This document shows positions 1 through 6,895 of a stretch of DNA of 7,658 nucleotides, one piece after another. Each line of letters begins with the position of its first letter. Position 1 is the first letter of the stretch. The notes under the pieces were generated by a model. The model saw only the letters and a list, made by a program, of their open reading frames with translations, was not told the origin of the DNA and made no database searches. The stretch is from an uncultured Clostridium sp. (GTDB lineage: Bacteria; Bacillota; Clostridia; Lachnospirales; Lachnospiraceae), in assembly GCA_900541315.1 (NCBI GenBank), contig UQJF01000134.1:1-7658 (forward strand), read 5' to 3'. The position numbers and the translations under genes were made by a program.

Positions 1-49
1 ACGAGATGTAGCTCCGTCTCGTGGGCTCGGAGATGTGTATAAGAGACAG
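1..49 (+). other. Nextera/Tn5 library adapter (non-biological contig end)
   Basis: These bases are synthetic. Positions 1-7 match the end of the Illumina P7 primer, 8-15 (GTAGCTCC) sit where the i7 index belongs, 16-30 are the Read 2 adapter stem, and 31-49 are the 19-base Tn5 mosaic end finishing in AAGAGACAG. The reverse complement of the same block, index included, closes the contig at 7611-7658. A natural transposon would not carry an index and P7 bases. The genome sequence therefore starts at 50, and nothing here should be translated or called a repeat. Confidence 0.97.
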
Positions 50-504
50 CAGCACATAGGCCGGTAGTACAGAAATCCCTGTATCTCGGAGCAGCCTTCT
101 TCTTTCAGAAAATCTGCAATTTCTTTTGTTTCCACACCTTCGCATACGATCAGTTTATTCATCCTTTTTAACATATGAAAGATCTCCTGCAACACAATCT
201 GGGCACTTTCAGTCAGCGAGTCGCCTAAGAATTTACGGTCGATCTTTACTTCATCAAAAAGCAGATCCTTTAATATGTTTAAAGAAGAATAGCCAGAACC
301 AAAATCGTCCATAGAAATCTGTATCTGATGCTGTTTAAAGCTGCGAATGACCTGATTAACAGCTTCACGGTTATTTATGTAGGCAGATTCTGTGATTTCA
401 AAGGTAAGAAGAGAAGGGGATATATGATAGGTATTGATCAGTTCCCATACTTTCTGGATAAACACCTGAGGCTGTTCAAAATGGATCGGTGAAATATTTA
501 AGGA
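50..504 (-). pseudogene. EAL domain, C-terminal half (fragment of a c-di-GMP phosphodiesterase)
   Basis: Reading the minus strand from about 504 down to 52 gives 151 residues of an EAL domain, the fold that hydrolyses cyclic di-GMP. In order one sees SLNISPIHF (the conserved Asn-x-Ser stretch), FEITES (catalytic-site Glu), MDDFGSGYSS, VKIDRKF, CEGVET and QGFLYYRP. These are hallmark motifs of the second half of the domain. The first half, roughly 85-90 residues including the EAL motif itself, is absent. The frame stays open upstream only to a stop at 538-540 and has no plausible start or RBS. It overlaps the end of the GGDEF fragment in a different frame. The extreme C-terminus is also lost because real sequence stops at 50. 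I read it as the 3' part of a decayed GGDEF-EAL fusion gene. It lacks parts needed for phosphodiesterase activity, so an active product is unlikely unless the deletion is an assembly error. Confidence 0.85.
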
Positions 505-971
505 ATCACAGAAGCCGGCTGGGAAGAAGCAGGGAGTTTACTTTTTGAGATACACATTTTCTTGTAGAATTTGTCCTGGTACATGTTTTTATCAGCTGCC
601 TGTATCAGATCATTTATCATAAAATAATGATTCCGGTAGCTGACCTCATAACCTGCTGCATAGCTTAATGGAAGGGAGGACCGGTTATTGTAGTCTTGTA
701 CCAGACATTTCAACCGTTCGTTCATCTGCTTCATGTCATCTGGATCAGTATGTTCCTTGATGATGATAAATTCCTCACCTCCGTAACGGGCTAAAAAACA
801 GTTGTCATCTAAAATGCGGGTCAGACAATAAGCAAAAGACTGGATAAATTCATCGCCCTTTTCATGGCCAAAGGTGTCATTTACATGCTTTAATCCGTTT
901 AGATCAAACATCATTACGCCAATATCAAATGTACTGTTTTTATTGTTCAGTTCCTGGATCTTTTTTTTCAG
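498..971 (-). pseudogene. GGDEF domain fragment (diguanylate cyclase, 5'-truncated)
   Basis: The open frame from 971 to the TAA at 498-500 encodes most of a GGDEF domain, which makes cyclic di-GMP from two GTP. Visible are the FDLNGLKHVNDTFGHEKGDE stretch (metal and nucleotide binding), RYGGEEF (the GGEEF form of the active-site loop, near residues 43-49 counted from the first Met at 914), and the closing AADKNMYQDK helix. The domain's start, normally an LTGLxNR segment, is missing. The frame meets a TAG at 972-974, and no ATG, GTG or TTG occurs before 914, where no RBS is seen. After the domain, about 20 unrelated residues lead to the stop, just where a linker and EAL domain would be expected. 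The EAL half follows in another frame. With both ends damaged this is best treated as a pseudogene. A short protein starting at 914 would lack part of the fold. Confidence 0.82.
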
Positions 972-991
972 CTAAAGCAGCTCATTATAAA

Positions 992-1043
992 GAACCCAAA
1001 AACCCCAGAGGCAGTACCCACCGGGGCTTTTGATGTCGGGTTC
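992..1043 (-). terminator. Intrinsic terminator-like nested hairpin after the UPF0371 gene
   Basis: On the minus strand, about 10 bases past the stop of the UPF0371 gene, GAACCC (1038-1043) can pair with GGGTTC (992-997). Inside, CCCC (1023-1026) pairs with GGGG (1003-1006), followed by a run of five T. The inner GC stem plus T run resembles a Rho-independent terminator, and flanking A and T runs could lengthen it. Read on the plus strand, the inner stem is also followed by a T run (1028-1031), so it could work in both directions. Confidence 0.65.
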
Positions 1044-1052
1044 CTGGTTATT

Positions 1053-2531
1053 TTAATAATAAAGTTTTTTGTGCTCATAAACCGGCTCGCTTGTCAGCTG
1101 AACACCCAGTTTCTTAAAAATCTTGATATCTACATTAGAAAGCATAACGGAAGTATGTACCTGGCAGCCACGCAGTTTTGGAAGCTGGGTAAGAGCTTTC
1201 TTTGCAGTCTCGTCTGTAGCAGCACTCATGGACAGGGCAATCAGGACTTCATCTGTATGAAGACGAGGGTTCTTGCTGCCAAGATAACCGGTTTTTAATA
1301 CCTGGATCGGTTCGATAGCAGAAGGTGCGATCAGGTGTGCATCATCAGGAATATCTCCTAAAACCTTGATGGCATTTAAAAGAACAGCAGCAGAAGCGCC
1401 TAACAGGTCGCTGGTTTTTCCGGTGACGATCCGTCCATCTTCTAATTCCATGGCAGCTGCAGGGCAGGAGAGCTCTTCTGCACGCTTTAAACATGGTCCA
1501 ACCACTTTTCTCATTTCAGGAGTGATCTTTGCCTGGTTCATTAACAGCTTTAACTTGTAAACTTCATCAGAGTTGTCATCTTCTTTTGCAAGGCGGTTTA
1601 ATGCCTGATAGTAGCGGCGGATGATCTCCTGCTTAGAAGCCTCGCAGCATACCTCATCATCACAGATACAGAAACCGGCCATATTTACGCCCATGTCAGT
1701 AGGAGACTTGTAAGGGCTGGATCCATAGATGCCTTCAAAAATAGCATTTAATACAGGAAAAATATCCACATCACGGTTGTAGTTGACAGTAGTCTTTCCA
1801 TAAGCTTCCAGGTGGAACGGGTCGATCATATTTACGTCATTTAAGTCGGCAGTAGCAGCCTCGTAAGCCAGGTTTACCGGATGCTTTAAAGGAAGGTTCC
1901 AGATAGGGAAGGTCTCAAATTTTGCATATCCGGCTTTGATTCCACGTTTGTTTTCATGGTAAAGCTGGGATAAGCAGGTAGCCATTTTGCCGCTTCCCGG
2001 TCCGGGAGCTGTAATGACAACTAATGGTCTGGAGGTTTCAATATAGTCATTTTTGCCGTAACCTTCATCGCTTACGATCAGCGGGATATTACTTGGATAT
2101 CCTTCAATACAGTAGTGGCGGTATACACGGATGCCCATGTGCTCCAGCTTCATCTTAAACTGGTCAGCGCCGCTTTGACCGCTGTACTGGGTAATAACTA
2201 CACTTCCTACATAAAGGCCTTTTCCCTGAAATTCCTGGATCAGGCGGAGTACATCTACGTCGTAGGTGATGCCAAGGTCGTGGCGCACCTTGCTTTTTTC
2301 AATATCAGCAGCGCTGATAACGATGACTACTTCGGCCTGGTCAGCTAACTGAAGCAGCATACGCAGCTTACTATCTGGTGCAAATCCGGGAAGGACTCTG
2401 GAGGCATGGTAATCGTCAAAAAGTTTGCCGCCGAACTCCAGATACAGTTTGTCACCGAATTGTCCGATCCGCTCTTTAATATGCTCTGACTGCATGGAAA
2501 GGTATTTGTCATTGTCGAATCCGATTTTCAT
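1053..2531 (-). CDS. UPF0371 / DUF1846 family protein (function unknown)
   Basis: This 492-residue protein belongs to the UPF0371 (DUF1846) family, conserved in many Firmicutes and some other bacteria and of unproven function. The call rests on overall recognition: an N-terminal MKIGFDNDKYLSMQSEHIKERI, VVIVISAADIEKSKVRHDLGITYD (about 68-91), a glycine-rich phosphate-loop-like APGPGSGKMATCLSQLYHE (175-193), GVNMAGFCICDDEV followed by EASKQEIIRRYY (281-308), and IKVLGDIPDD in the C-terminal half. The length is normal for the family. The PGPGSGK loop suggests binding of a nucleotide or phosphate ligand, but that is inference. I start it at the ATG at 2531, not the upstream ATG at 2585: AGGAG lies about 10 bases before 2531, the family signature begins there, and the predicted transcript starts near 2586, leaving no leader for the longer form. 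The protein looks cytosolic, with no signal peptide or membrane segment. It is transcribed away from purL and ends at a terminator-like hairpin. Confidence 0.9.
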   Translation of the reverse strand: MKIGFDNDKYLSMQSEHIKERIGQFGDKLYLEFGGKLFDDYHASRVLPGFAPDSKLRMLLQLADQAEVVIVISAADIEKSKVRHDLGITYDVDVLRLIQEFQGKGLYVGSVVITQYSGQSGADQFKMKLEHMGIRVYRHYCIEGYPSNIPLIVSDEGYGKNDYIETSRPLVVITAPGPGSGKMATCLSQLYHENKRGIKAGYAKFETFPIWNLPLKHPVNLAYEAATADLNDVNMIDPFHLEAYGKTTVNYNRDVDIFPVLNAIFEGIYGSSPYKSPTDMGVNMAGFCICDDEVCCEASKQEIIRRYYQALNRLAKEDDNSDEVYKLKLLMNQAKITPEMRKVVGPCLKRAEELSCPAAAMELEDGRIVTGKTSDLLGASAAVLLNAIKVLGDIPDDAHLIAPSAIEPIQVLKTGYLGSKNPRLHTDEVLIALSMSAATDETAKKALTQLPKLRGCQVHTSVMLSNVDIKIFKKLGVQLTSEPVYEHKKLYY

Positions 2532-2592
2532 GTTCTTGTATCTCCTGCTATGATTTCTCTTATTTAAACACGTACGTTTGCGCATTTGTTTT

Positions 2593-2601
2593 AGTATATC
2601 A
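2593..2601 (-). promoter_or_regulatory. Extended -10 promoter of the UPF0371 gene
   Basis: On the minus strand the sequence reads TGATATACT, a TGn-extended -10 element with TATACT at 2593-2598. No good -35 lies 17 bases upstream, as is common for extended -10 promoters. Transcription would begin near 2586 and leave a leader of about 55 bases before the ATG at 2531. This also argues against the upstream ATG at 2585 as the start. Confidence 0.55.
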
Positions 2602-2743
2602 TAATTTTACATTCCATACCAGAACTTTTACTATGAAAGTGTTGACAGGCGGTTATGGAGAATGCGTGTCTGTCCAAGGGGAGCCATAGACATTCACAAC
2701 ATACTTATAAGAAACAAATATAAGAATAATTAAATATATTAAT

Positions 2744-2773
2744 TTTACTAATTTATATAACATGTGCTATTAT
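2744..2773 (+). promoter_or_regulatory. Probable purL promoter
   Basis: TTTACT at 2744-2749 and TGCTATTAT at 2765-2773 (TG-extended -10, hexamer TATTAT at 2768-2773) are separated by 18 bases. The -10 is good and the -35 is weak. About 45 bases upstream (2700-2745) are almost pure A/T, as expected of an UP element. The predicted start near 2780 gives a leader of about 90 bases. I do not see a PurR box or the conserved core of a purine riboswitch. Confidence 0.55.
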
Positions 2774-2805
2774 AAAGGCAAAAGTTAAAGTTAAACAGGC
2801 AAATA

Positions 2806-2826
2806 AGGCCATTTACAAGGTGGCCT
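2806..2826 (+). promoter_or_regulatory. Hairpin in the purL leader
   Basis: AGGCCA (2806-2811) and TGGCCT (2821-2826) form a perfect six-pair stem around a nine-base loop. Upstream, CAGGC (2796-2800) could instead pair with GCCTG (2823-2827), so two mutually exclusive folds are possible. No T run follows, so it is not a classic attenuator. The RBS is about 30 bases further on and is not covered. A role in purL expression is possible but unproven. Confidence 0.4.
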
Positions 2827-2856
2827 GCACAGAAGAAGCTAAAAGCTATAAATCAC

Positions 2857-2862
2857 AGGAGG
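2857..2862 (+). promoter_or_regulatory. purL ribosome binding site (AGGAGG)
   Basis: A consensus AGGAGG lies six bases before the ATG at 2869. It fixes the purL start and predicts strong translation. Confidence 0.85.
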
Positions 2863-2868
2863 TCTGTA

Positions 2869-5800
2869 ATGAGCGTAAGACGAATTTTTGTAGAGAAAAA
2901 GCCTGATTATGCGGTAAAAGCAGGAGAGTTAAGAGAAGAATTAGTAAGTTATCTTGGTATTACCGGAGTGAAGAGTGTACGGGTACTGATCCGTTATGAT
3001 ATTGAAAATCTTTCAGAAGATACTTATAAGAAGGCACTGGGAACCATTTTCTCAGAGCCGCCTGTAGATGAAGTCTATGAGGAAGAATTTCCAAAGAATC
3101 CGGGAGATCTGGTGTTCTCTGTTGAGTATCTTCCGGGACAGTTTGACCAGAGAGCTGATTCTGCCATGCAGTGTGTAAAGCTTTTAAAAGAAGATGAGGA
3201 GCCGGTGATCCGCACAGCAACCACCTATGTGATCACAGCACCGCTGACTCTGGCACAGGAGGACGCTATCCGTCATTTCTGTATCAACCCGGTAGACAGC
3301 CGTCAGGCAGAAGAAGACAAGCCAAAGACTCTGGTGACTGAATTTGATGTTCCGGAAGATATTAAGAGCTTTGAAGGCTTTGCAAAGGCTTCAGAAGAAG
3401 AATTAAAGGCATTATATGACACCTTAAATCTTGCAATGACATTCAAAGACTTCCTATATATACAGCAGTATTATGCAGGAGAAGAACACAGAGATCCAAC
3501 TGTAACAGAGATCCGCGTGCTGGATACTTACTGGTCTGACCACTGCCGTCACACCACCTTCTCTACAGAGCTTAAAAATGTGGCTTTCACAGAGGGCGAA
3601 TACAGAAAGCCCATTGAAGATACTTATAAAAAATATCTGGCTGACCGTGCAGTGATCTATAAGGACCGCAAGGATAAATATGTATGCCTTATGGATCTGG
3701 CTCTTATGGCAATGAAAAAGCTGCGCAGCGAAGGCAAACTGGAAGATCAGGAAGAGTCTGATGAGATCAATGCCTGCAGCATCGTAGTTCCTGTAGAGAT
3801 CGACGGAAAAACAGAAGAGTGGCTGGTAAACTTTAAAAATGAGACCCACAACCATCCAACTGAGATCGAGCCTTTCGGTGGTGCAGCTACCTGTCTTGGC
3901 GGTGCGATCCGCGACCCGTTATCCGGTCGTACTTATGTATACCAGGCAATGCGTATTACCGGTGCAGCTGATCCTACAAAGCCATTAAATGAGACATTAA
4001 AGGGTAAACTGCCTCAGAGAAAGATCGTTACCAGCGCAGCAGCCGGATATTCTTCTTATGGAAACCAGATCGGTCTGGCAACTGGTTATGTAAAAGAATT
4101 ATATCATCCAGGTTATGTGGCTAAGAGAATGGAGATCGGTGCTGTTATGGGCGCTGCTCCAAGAAAATACGTAAAGCGCTTAACCTCTGATCCGGGAGAT
4201 ATCATTATCCTTTTAGGCGGACGTACCGGCCGTGATGGTATCGGCGGTGCTACCGGCTCTTCCAAGGTACACACCACGGCTTCTATTGAGGTGTGTGGTG
4301 CAGAGGTACAGAAGGGAAATGCACCTACTGAGCGTAAGATCCAGAGAATGTTCCGCCGCCCGGAAGTAAGCTCTATTATTAAAAAATGTAATGACTTTGG
4401 TGCAGGCGGTGTATCTGTTGCCATTGGCGAACTGGCTGCAGGTCTTCAGATCGACCTTGACAAGGTGCCTAAAAAATATGCAGGACTTGACGGCACTGAG
4501 ATCGCGATTTCCGAGTCACAGGAACGTATGGCAGTGGTTGTTGATCCGGCAGATGTAGAGAAATTCTTAGGCTATGCAGCTGAAGAGAATCTGGAAGCAG
4601 TTACCGTTGCAGTTGTGACCGAAGATCCAAGACTGGTGATGAACTGGAGAGGGAAGACCATTGTAAATATTAGCCGTGCTTTCCTTGATACAAACGGCGC
4701 TCATCAGGAAGCAGATGTTACCTTAGAGGTTCCGGGGCATGAGGGAAATCTCTTTGATAAGAAAGAGGTAGGAAATGTAAAAGAAAAATGGCTGAACATG
4801 CTGTCTGACTTAAATGTATGCTCACAGAAGGGGCTGGTAGAGCGTTTTGACGGTTCTATCGGTGCAGGCTCTGTATTTATGCCATTTGGCGGCAAATATC
4901 AGCTGACAGAAACACAGTCCATGGTAGCAAAGCTTCCTGTATTGGAAGGACATACCGATACTGTTACCATGATGAGCTATGGCTTTGATCCATATCTTTC
5001 CAGCTGGAGCCCATACCATGGTGCTGTTTACGCAGTTATATCTTCTGTGGCAAAGATCGTGGCAGCAGGTGGTGATTATAGAAAGATCCGTTTTACCTTC
5101 CAGGAATACTTCCGCAGAATGAGCAGTGATCCAACCAGATGGAGCCAGCCGTTTGCAGCACTCCTTGGTGCTTACAATGCACAGATGGGCTTTGGACTTC
5201 CTTCTATCGGCGGTAAGGACAGTATGTCAGGTACTTTTGATGATGAACACGGTGAGATCAATGTACCTCCTACACTGGTTTCATTTGCAGTAGATGTAAA
5301 CAACTGCAAGAACATCATCACTCCTGAATTTAAGAAAGCAGGAAGCAAGATCGTAGAATTTAAGATTAACCGTGATAACTATGATCTGCCGGATTATGCC
5401 CAGATCATGGATGGCTACGGCAAGTTGTTTGAAGATATCAAAGCAGGAAAGATCCTTTCTGCTTATGCAGTAGAAGGCAGAGGTGCTGCTGAGGCTGTGA
5501 GCAAGATGGCATTCGGCAACAAGATGGGTGTTAAGATCGAGCATAATGTAGATCCAAGAGATTTCTTTGGCGCAGGCTGGGGCAATATCGTATGCGAAGT
5601 AGCAGAAGGAAAAGTGGGAGAACTTTCTATTCCATATACTGTACTTGGCGAAGTAACAGACAAGGGCGTATTTGAATACGGAAATACCGTTATTACAATG
5701 GATGAAGCCTTGGCAGGCTGGATGAAGACCTTGGAGGATGTATTCCCAACTGTTACAGGCAAAGAAAAGACAGGAGAAGCTGCAAGGGTAGAAGAGAAGC

Positions 5801-6642
5801 TTTATGATACAGATACTATTTACATCTGCGATCACAAGCTGGCACAGCCGGAAGTATTTATCCCTGTATTCCCGGGGACCAACTGCGAATATGACAGTAC
5901 AAAGGCCTTTGAGCGTGCAGGCGCAAAGGTAGTAACAAAGGTATTTAAGAACTTAAGCGCCCAGGACATCCGTGAGTCTGTAGAAGAATATAAGAAAGAG
6001 ATCGCAAAGGCACAGATCATCATGTTCCCAGGCGGTTTCTCTGCCGGTGATGAGCCGGACGGTTCTGCTAAATTCTTTGCAACAGTATTCCGCAATGCAG
6101 TGATCAAAGAAGAGGTAGAAAAGCTGTTAAATGAACGTGACGGACTTATGCTTGGTATATGCAACGGCTTCCAGGCCCTGATCAAGTTAGGCCTTGTTCC
6201 GGAAGGTAAGATCACTGAGCAGAAGCCGGATTCTCCTACATTGGCTATGAACACCATTGGACGTCATATTTCCAAGATGGTCTATACTAAGGTAATGACT
6301 AACAAATCCCCATGGCTGGCAGAGGCAAAACTGGGTGGTGTGTACTGTAACCCGGCTTCCCACGGCGAAGGACGTTTTGTAGCAGATGAAGCATGGCTCC
6401 ACAGACTTATTGCAAATGGTCAGGTAGCTACCCAGTACGTAGACGACAAGGGTAATGTGACCATGGACGAATACTGGAATCCAAATGGCTCCTATATGGC
6501 CATCGAAGGCATCACAAGCCCTGATGGACGTATCCTTGGCAAGATGGCTCACTCTGAGAGAAGAGGCGAGGCGGTTGCCATGAATATTTACGGTGAGCAG
6601 GATATGAAGATCTTTGAATCTGGTGTGAAGTACTTTAAATAA
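2869..6642 (+). CDS. purL: Phosphoribosylformylglycinamidine synthase, single-chain
   Basis: This enzyme performs the fourth step of de novo purine synthesis: FGAR + glutamine + ATP gives FGAM + glutamate + ADP + phosphate, in the cytosol. The 1257-residue protein is intact and carries all parts in one chain. An N-terminal PurS-like region (about 1-150) is followed by a linker with WSDHCRHTTF (DHCRH at 224-228). The first synthetase lobe has NETHNHPTEIEPFGG (from 324) and NDFGAGG (508-514). The second lobe has GGKDSM (781-786). The C-terminal glutaminase domain (about 990-1257) has PGTNCE (1002-1007), FPGGFSAGDE (oxyanion region near 1055), nucleophile Cys1098 in GICNGFQ, and His1165 and Glu1167 in SHGEGRF. 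Many Firmicutes split this enzyme into PurS, PurL and PurQ. The layout and sequence here fit the single-chain form known from Clostridium and Streptococcus. The start is fixed by AGGAGG six bases upstream. It appears monocistronic: a divergent gene lies upstream and an intrinsic terminator directly follows, so the other pur genes must lie elsewhere. Confidence 0.98.
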   Translation: MSVRRIFVEKKPDYAVKAGELREELVSYLGITGVKSVRVLIRYDIENLSEDTYKKALGTIFSEPPVDEVYEEEFPKNPGDLVFSVEYLPGQFDQRADSAMQCVKLLKEDEEPVIRTATTYVITAPLTLAQEDAIRHFCINPVDSRQAEEDKPKTLVTEFDVPEDIKSFEGFAKASEEELKALYDTLNLAMTFKDFLYIQQYYAGEEHRDPTVTEIRVLDTYWSDHCRHTTFSTELKNVAFTEGEYRKPIEDTYKKYLADRAVIYKDRKDKYVCLMDLALMAMKKLRSEGKLEDQEESDEINACSIVVPVEIDGKTEEWLVNFKNETHNHPTEIEPFGGAATCLGGAIRDPLSGRTYVYQAMRITGAADPTKPLNETLKGKLPQRKIVTSAAAGYSSYGNQIGLATGYVKELYHPGYVAKRMEIGAVMGAAPRKYVKRLTSDPGDIIILLGGRTGRDGIGGATGSSKVHTTASIEVCGAEVQKGNAPTERKIQRMFRRPEVSSIIKKCNDFGAGGVSVAIGELAAGLQIDLDKVPKKYAGLDGTEIAISESQERMAVVVDPADVEKFLGYAAEENLEAVTVAVVTEDPRLVMNWRGKTIVNISRAFLDTNGAHQEADVTLEVPGHEGNLFDKKEVGNVKEKWLNMLSDLNVCSQKGLVERFDGSIGAGSVFMPFGGKYQLTETQSMVAKLPVLEGHTDTVTMMSYGFDPYLSSWSPYHGAVYAVISSVAKIVAAGGDYRKIRFTFQEYFRRMSSDPTRWSQPFAALLGAYNAQMGFGLPSIGGKDSMSGTFDDEHGEINVPPTLVSFAVDVNNCKNIITPEFKKAGSKIVEFKINRDNYDLPDYAQIMDGYGKLFEDIKAGKILSAYAVEGRGAAEAVSKMAFGNKMGVKIEHNVDPRDFFGAGWGNIVCEVAEGKVGELSIPYTVLGEVTDKGVFEYGNTVITMDEALAGWMKTLEDVFPTVTGKEKTGEAARVEEKLYDTDTIYICDHKLAQPEVFIPVFPGTNCEYDSTKAFERAGAKVVTKVFKNLSAQDIRESVEEYKKEIAKAQIIMFPGGFSAGDEPDGSAKFFATVFRNAVIKEEVEKLLNERDGLMLGICNGFQALIKLGLVPEGKITEQKPDSPTLAMNTIGRHISKMVYTKVMTNKSPWLAEAKLGGVYCNPASHGEGRFVADEAWLHRLIANGQVATQYVDDKGNVTMDEYWNPNGSYMAIEGITSPDGRILGKMAHSERRGEAVAMNIYGEQDMKIFESGVKYFK

Positions 6643-6657
6643 ATAATAAAATTAAGG

Positions 6658-6702
6658 TCCCGGAAGATGGTCTGAAAAATACAGGCCGCTTCCAGGATTT
6701 TT
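6658..6702 (+). terminator. Intrinsic terminator of purL
   Basis: Starting 15 bases after the purL stop, TCC-c-GGAAG (6658-6666) pairs with CTTCC-a-GGA (6689-6697) with one mismatch. Inside, GGTCTG (6669-6674) pairs with CAGGCC (6682-6687) through one G-U, around a seven-base loop. TTTTT follows at 6698-6702. The long stem with an immediate T run is a convincing Rho-independent terminator and separates purL from the SDR gene. Confidence 0.88.
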
Positions 6703-6752
6703 GCATTGCCCAGGAAGGGAAATATTTGGTAAAATAAAGTTTAGGATACCAG

Positions 6753-6781
6753 TTGACGGGAATCGTATTTTGTATTATATA
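6753..6781 (+). promoter_or_regulatory. Probable promoter of the SDR gene
   Basis: TTGACG (6753-6758) and TATATA (6776-6781) are spaced by exactly 17 bases, a good sigma-A match. A second -10-like TATACT occurs at 6799-6804, but nothing like a -35 lies at the right distance from it. Either start leaves an unusually long leader of about 85-110 bases before the ATG at 6896, and the inverted repeat at 6820-6849 falls inside it. Confidence 0.55.
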
Positions 6782-6819
6782 TTGACACATAAGACCGGTA
6801 TACTGAATTTGTTGTGATC

Positions 6820-6849
6820 ATACATGACTCTTTTATGCGTTTCATGTAT
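6820..6849 (+). promoter_or_regulatory. Inverted repeat, possible operator or leader hairpin
   Basis: ATACATGA (6820-6827) and TCATGTAT (6842-6849) are perfect inverted copies separated by 14 bases, with half-site centres 22 bp apart, about two helical turns. The position just downstream of the predicted promoter would suit a repressor binding site. It could also fold as an RNA hairpin, but no T run follows, so it is not a terminator. The binding factor is unknown. Confidence 0.45.
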
Positions 6850-6884
6850 CAGTAAATAAAATAGTGCCTTAAAGGGAGCGGAAA

Positions 6885-6890
6885 GAGGAG
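6885..6890 (+). promoter_or_regulatory. SDR ribosome binding site (GAGGAG)
   Basis: GAGGAG lies five bases before the ATG at 6896, which fixes the start of the partial SDR gene. Confidence 0.8.
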
Positions 6891-6895
6891 AAGCT

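Noticed and set aside
126..314. Plus-strand 62-residue reading frame
   Set aside because: It lies antisense to the well-preserved EAL fragment, and its translation resembles no protein I know.
2532..2585. N-terminal extension of the UPF0371 protein from the ATG at 2585
   Set aside because: The added 18 residues are basic and unlike the family start, the -10 element at 2593-2598 places transcription start at about that ATG, and the good RBS serves the ATG at 2531.
2642..2674. TTGACA at 2642-2647 as the purL -35, and the GACAG/CTGTC inverted pair at 2644-2674
   Set aside because: No -10 follows TTGACA at 16-18 bases, and the five-base repeat arms are too short to stand out from chance. The extended -10 at 2765-2773 is a better promoter.
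2780..2868. Guanine/adenine riboswitch or PurR box ahead of purL
   Set aside because: I looked for conserved purine aptamer core pieces and for CGAA-type PurBoxes and found neither. Only a simple hairpin is present.
3454..5835. Minus-strand reading frames inside purL (for example 3454-3855, 4113-4424, 5281-5835)
   Set aside because: They are antisense shadows of a strongly conserved gene, with no RBS and no recognisable domains.
6782..6804. TTGACA (6782-6787) with TATACT (6799-6804) as the SDR promoter
   Set aside because: Both hexamers are good, but the spacer is only 11 bases, too short for sigma-A. TTGACG with TATATA at 17 bases is preferred.
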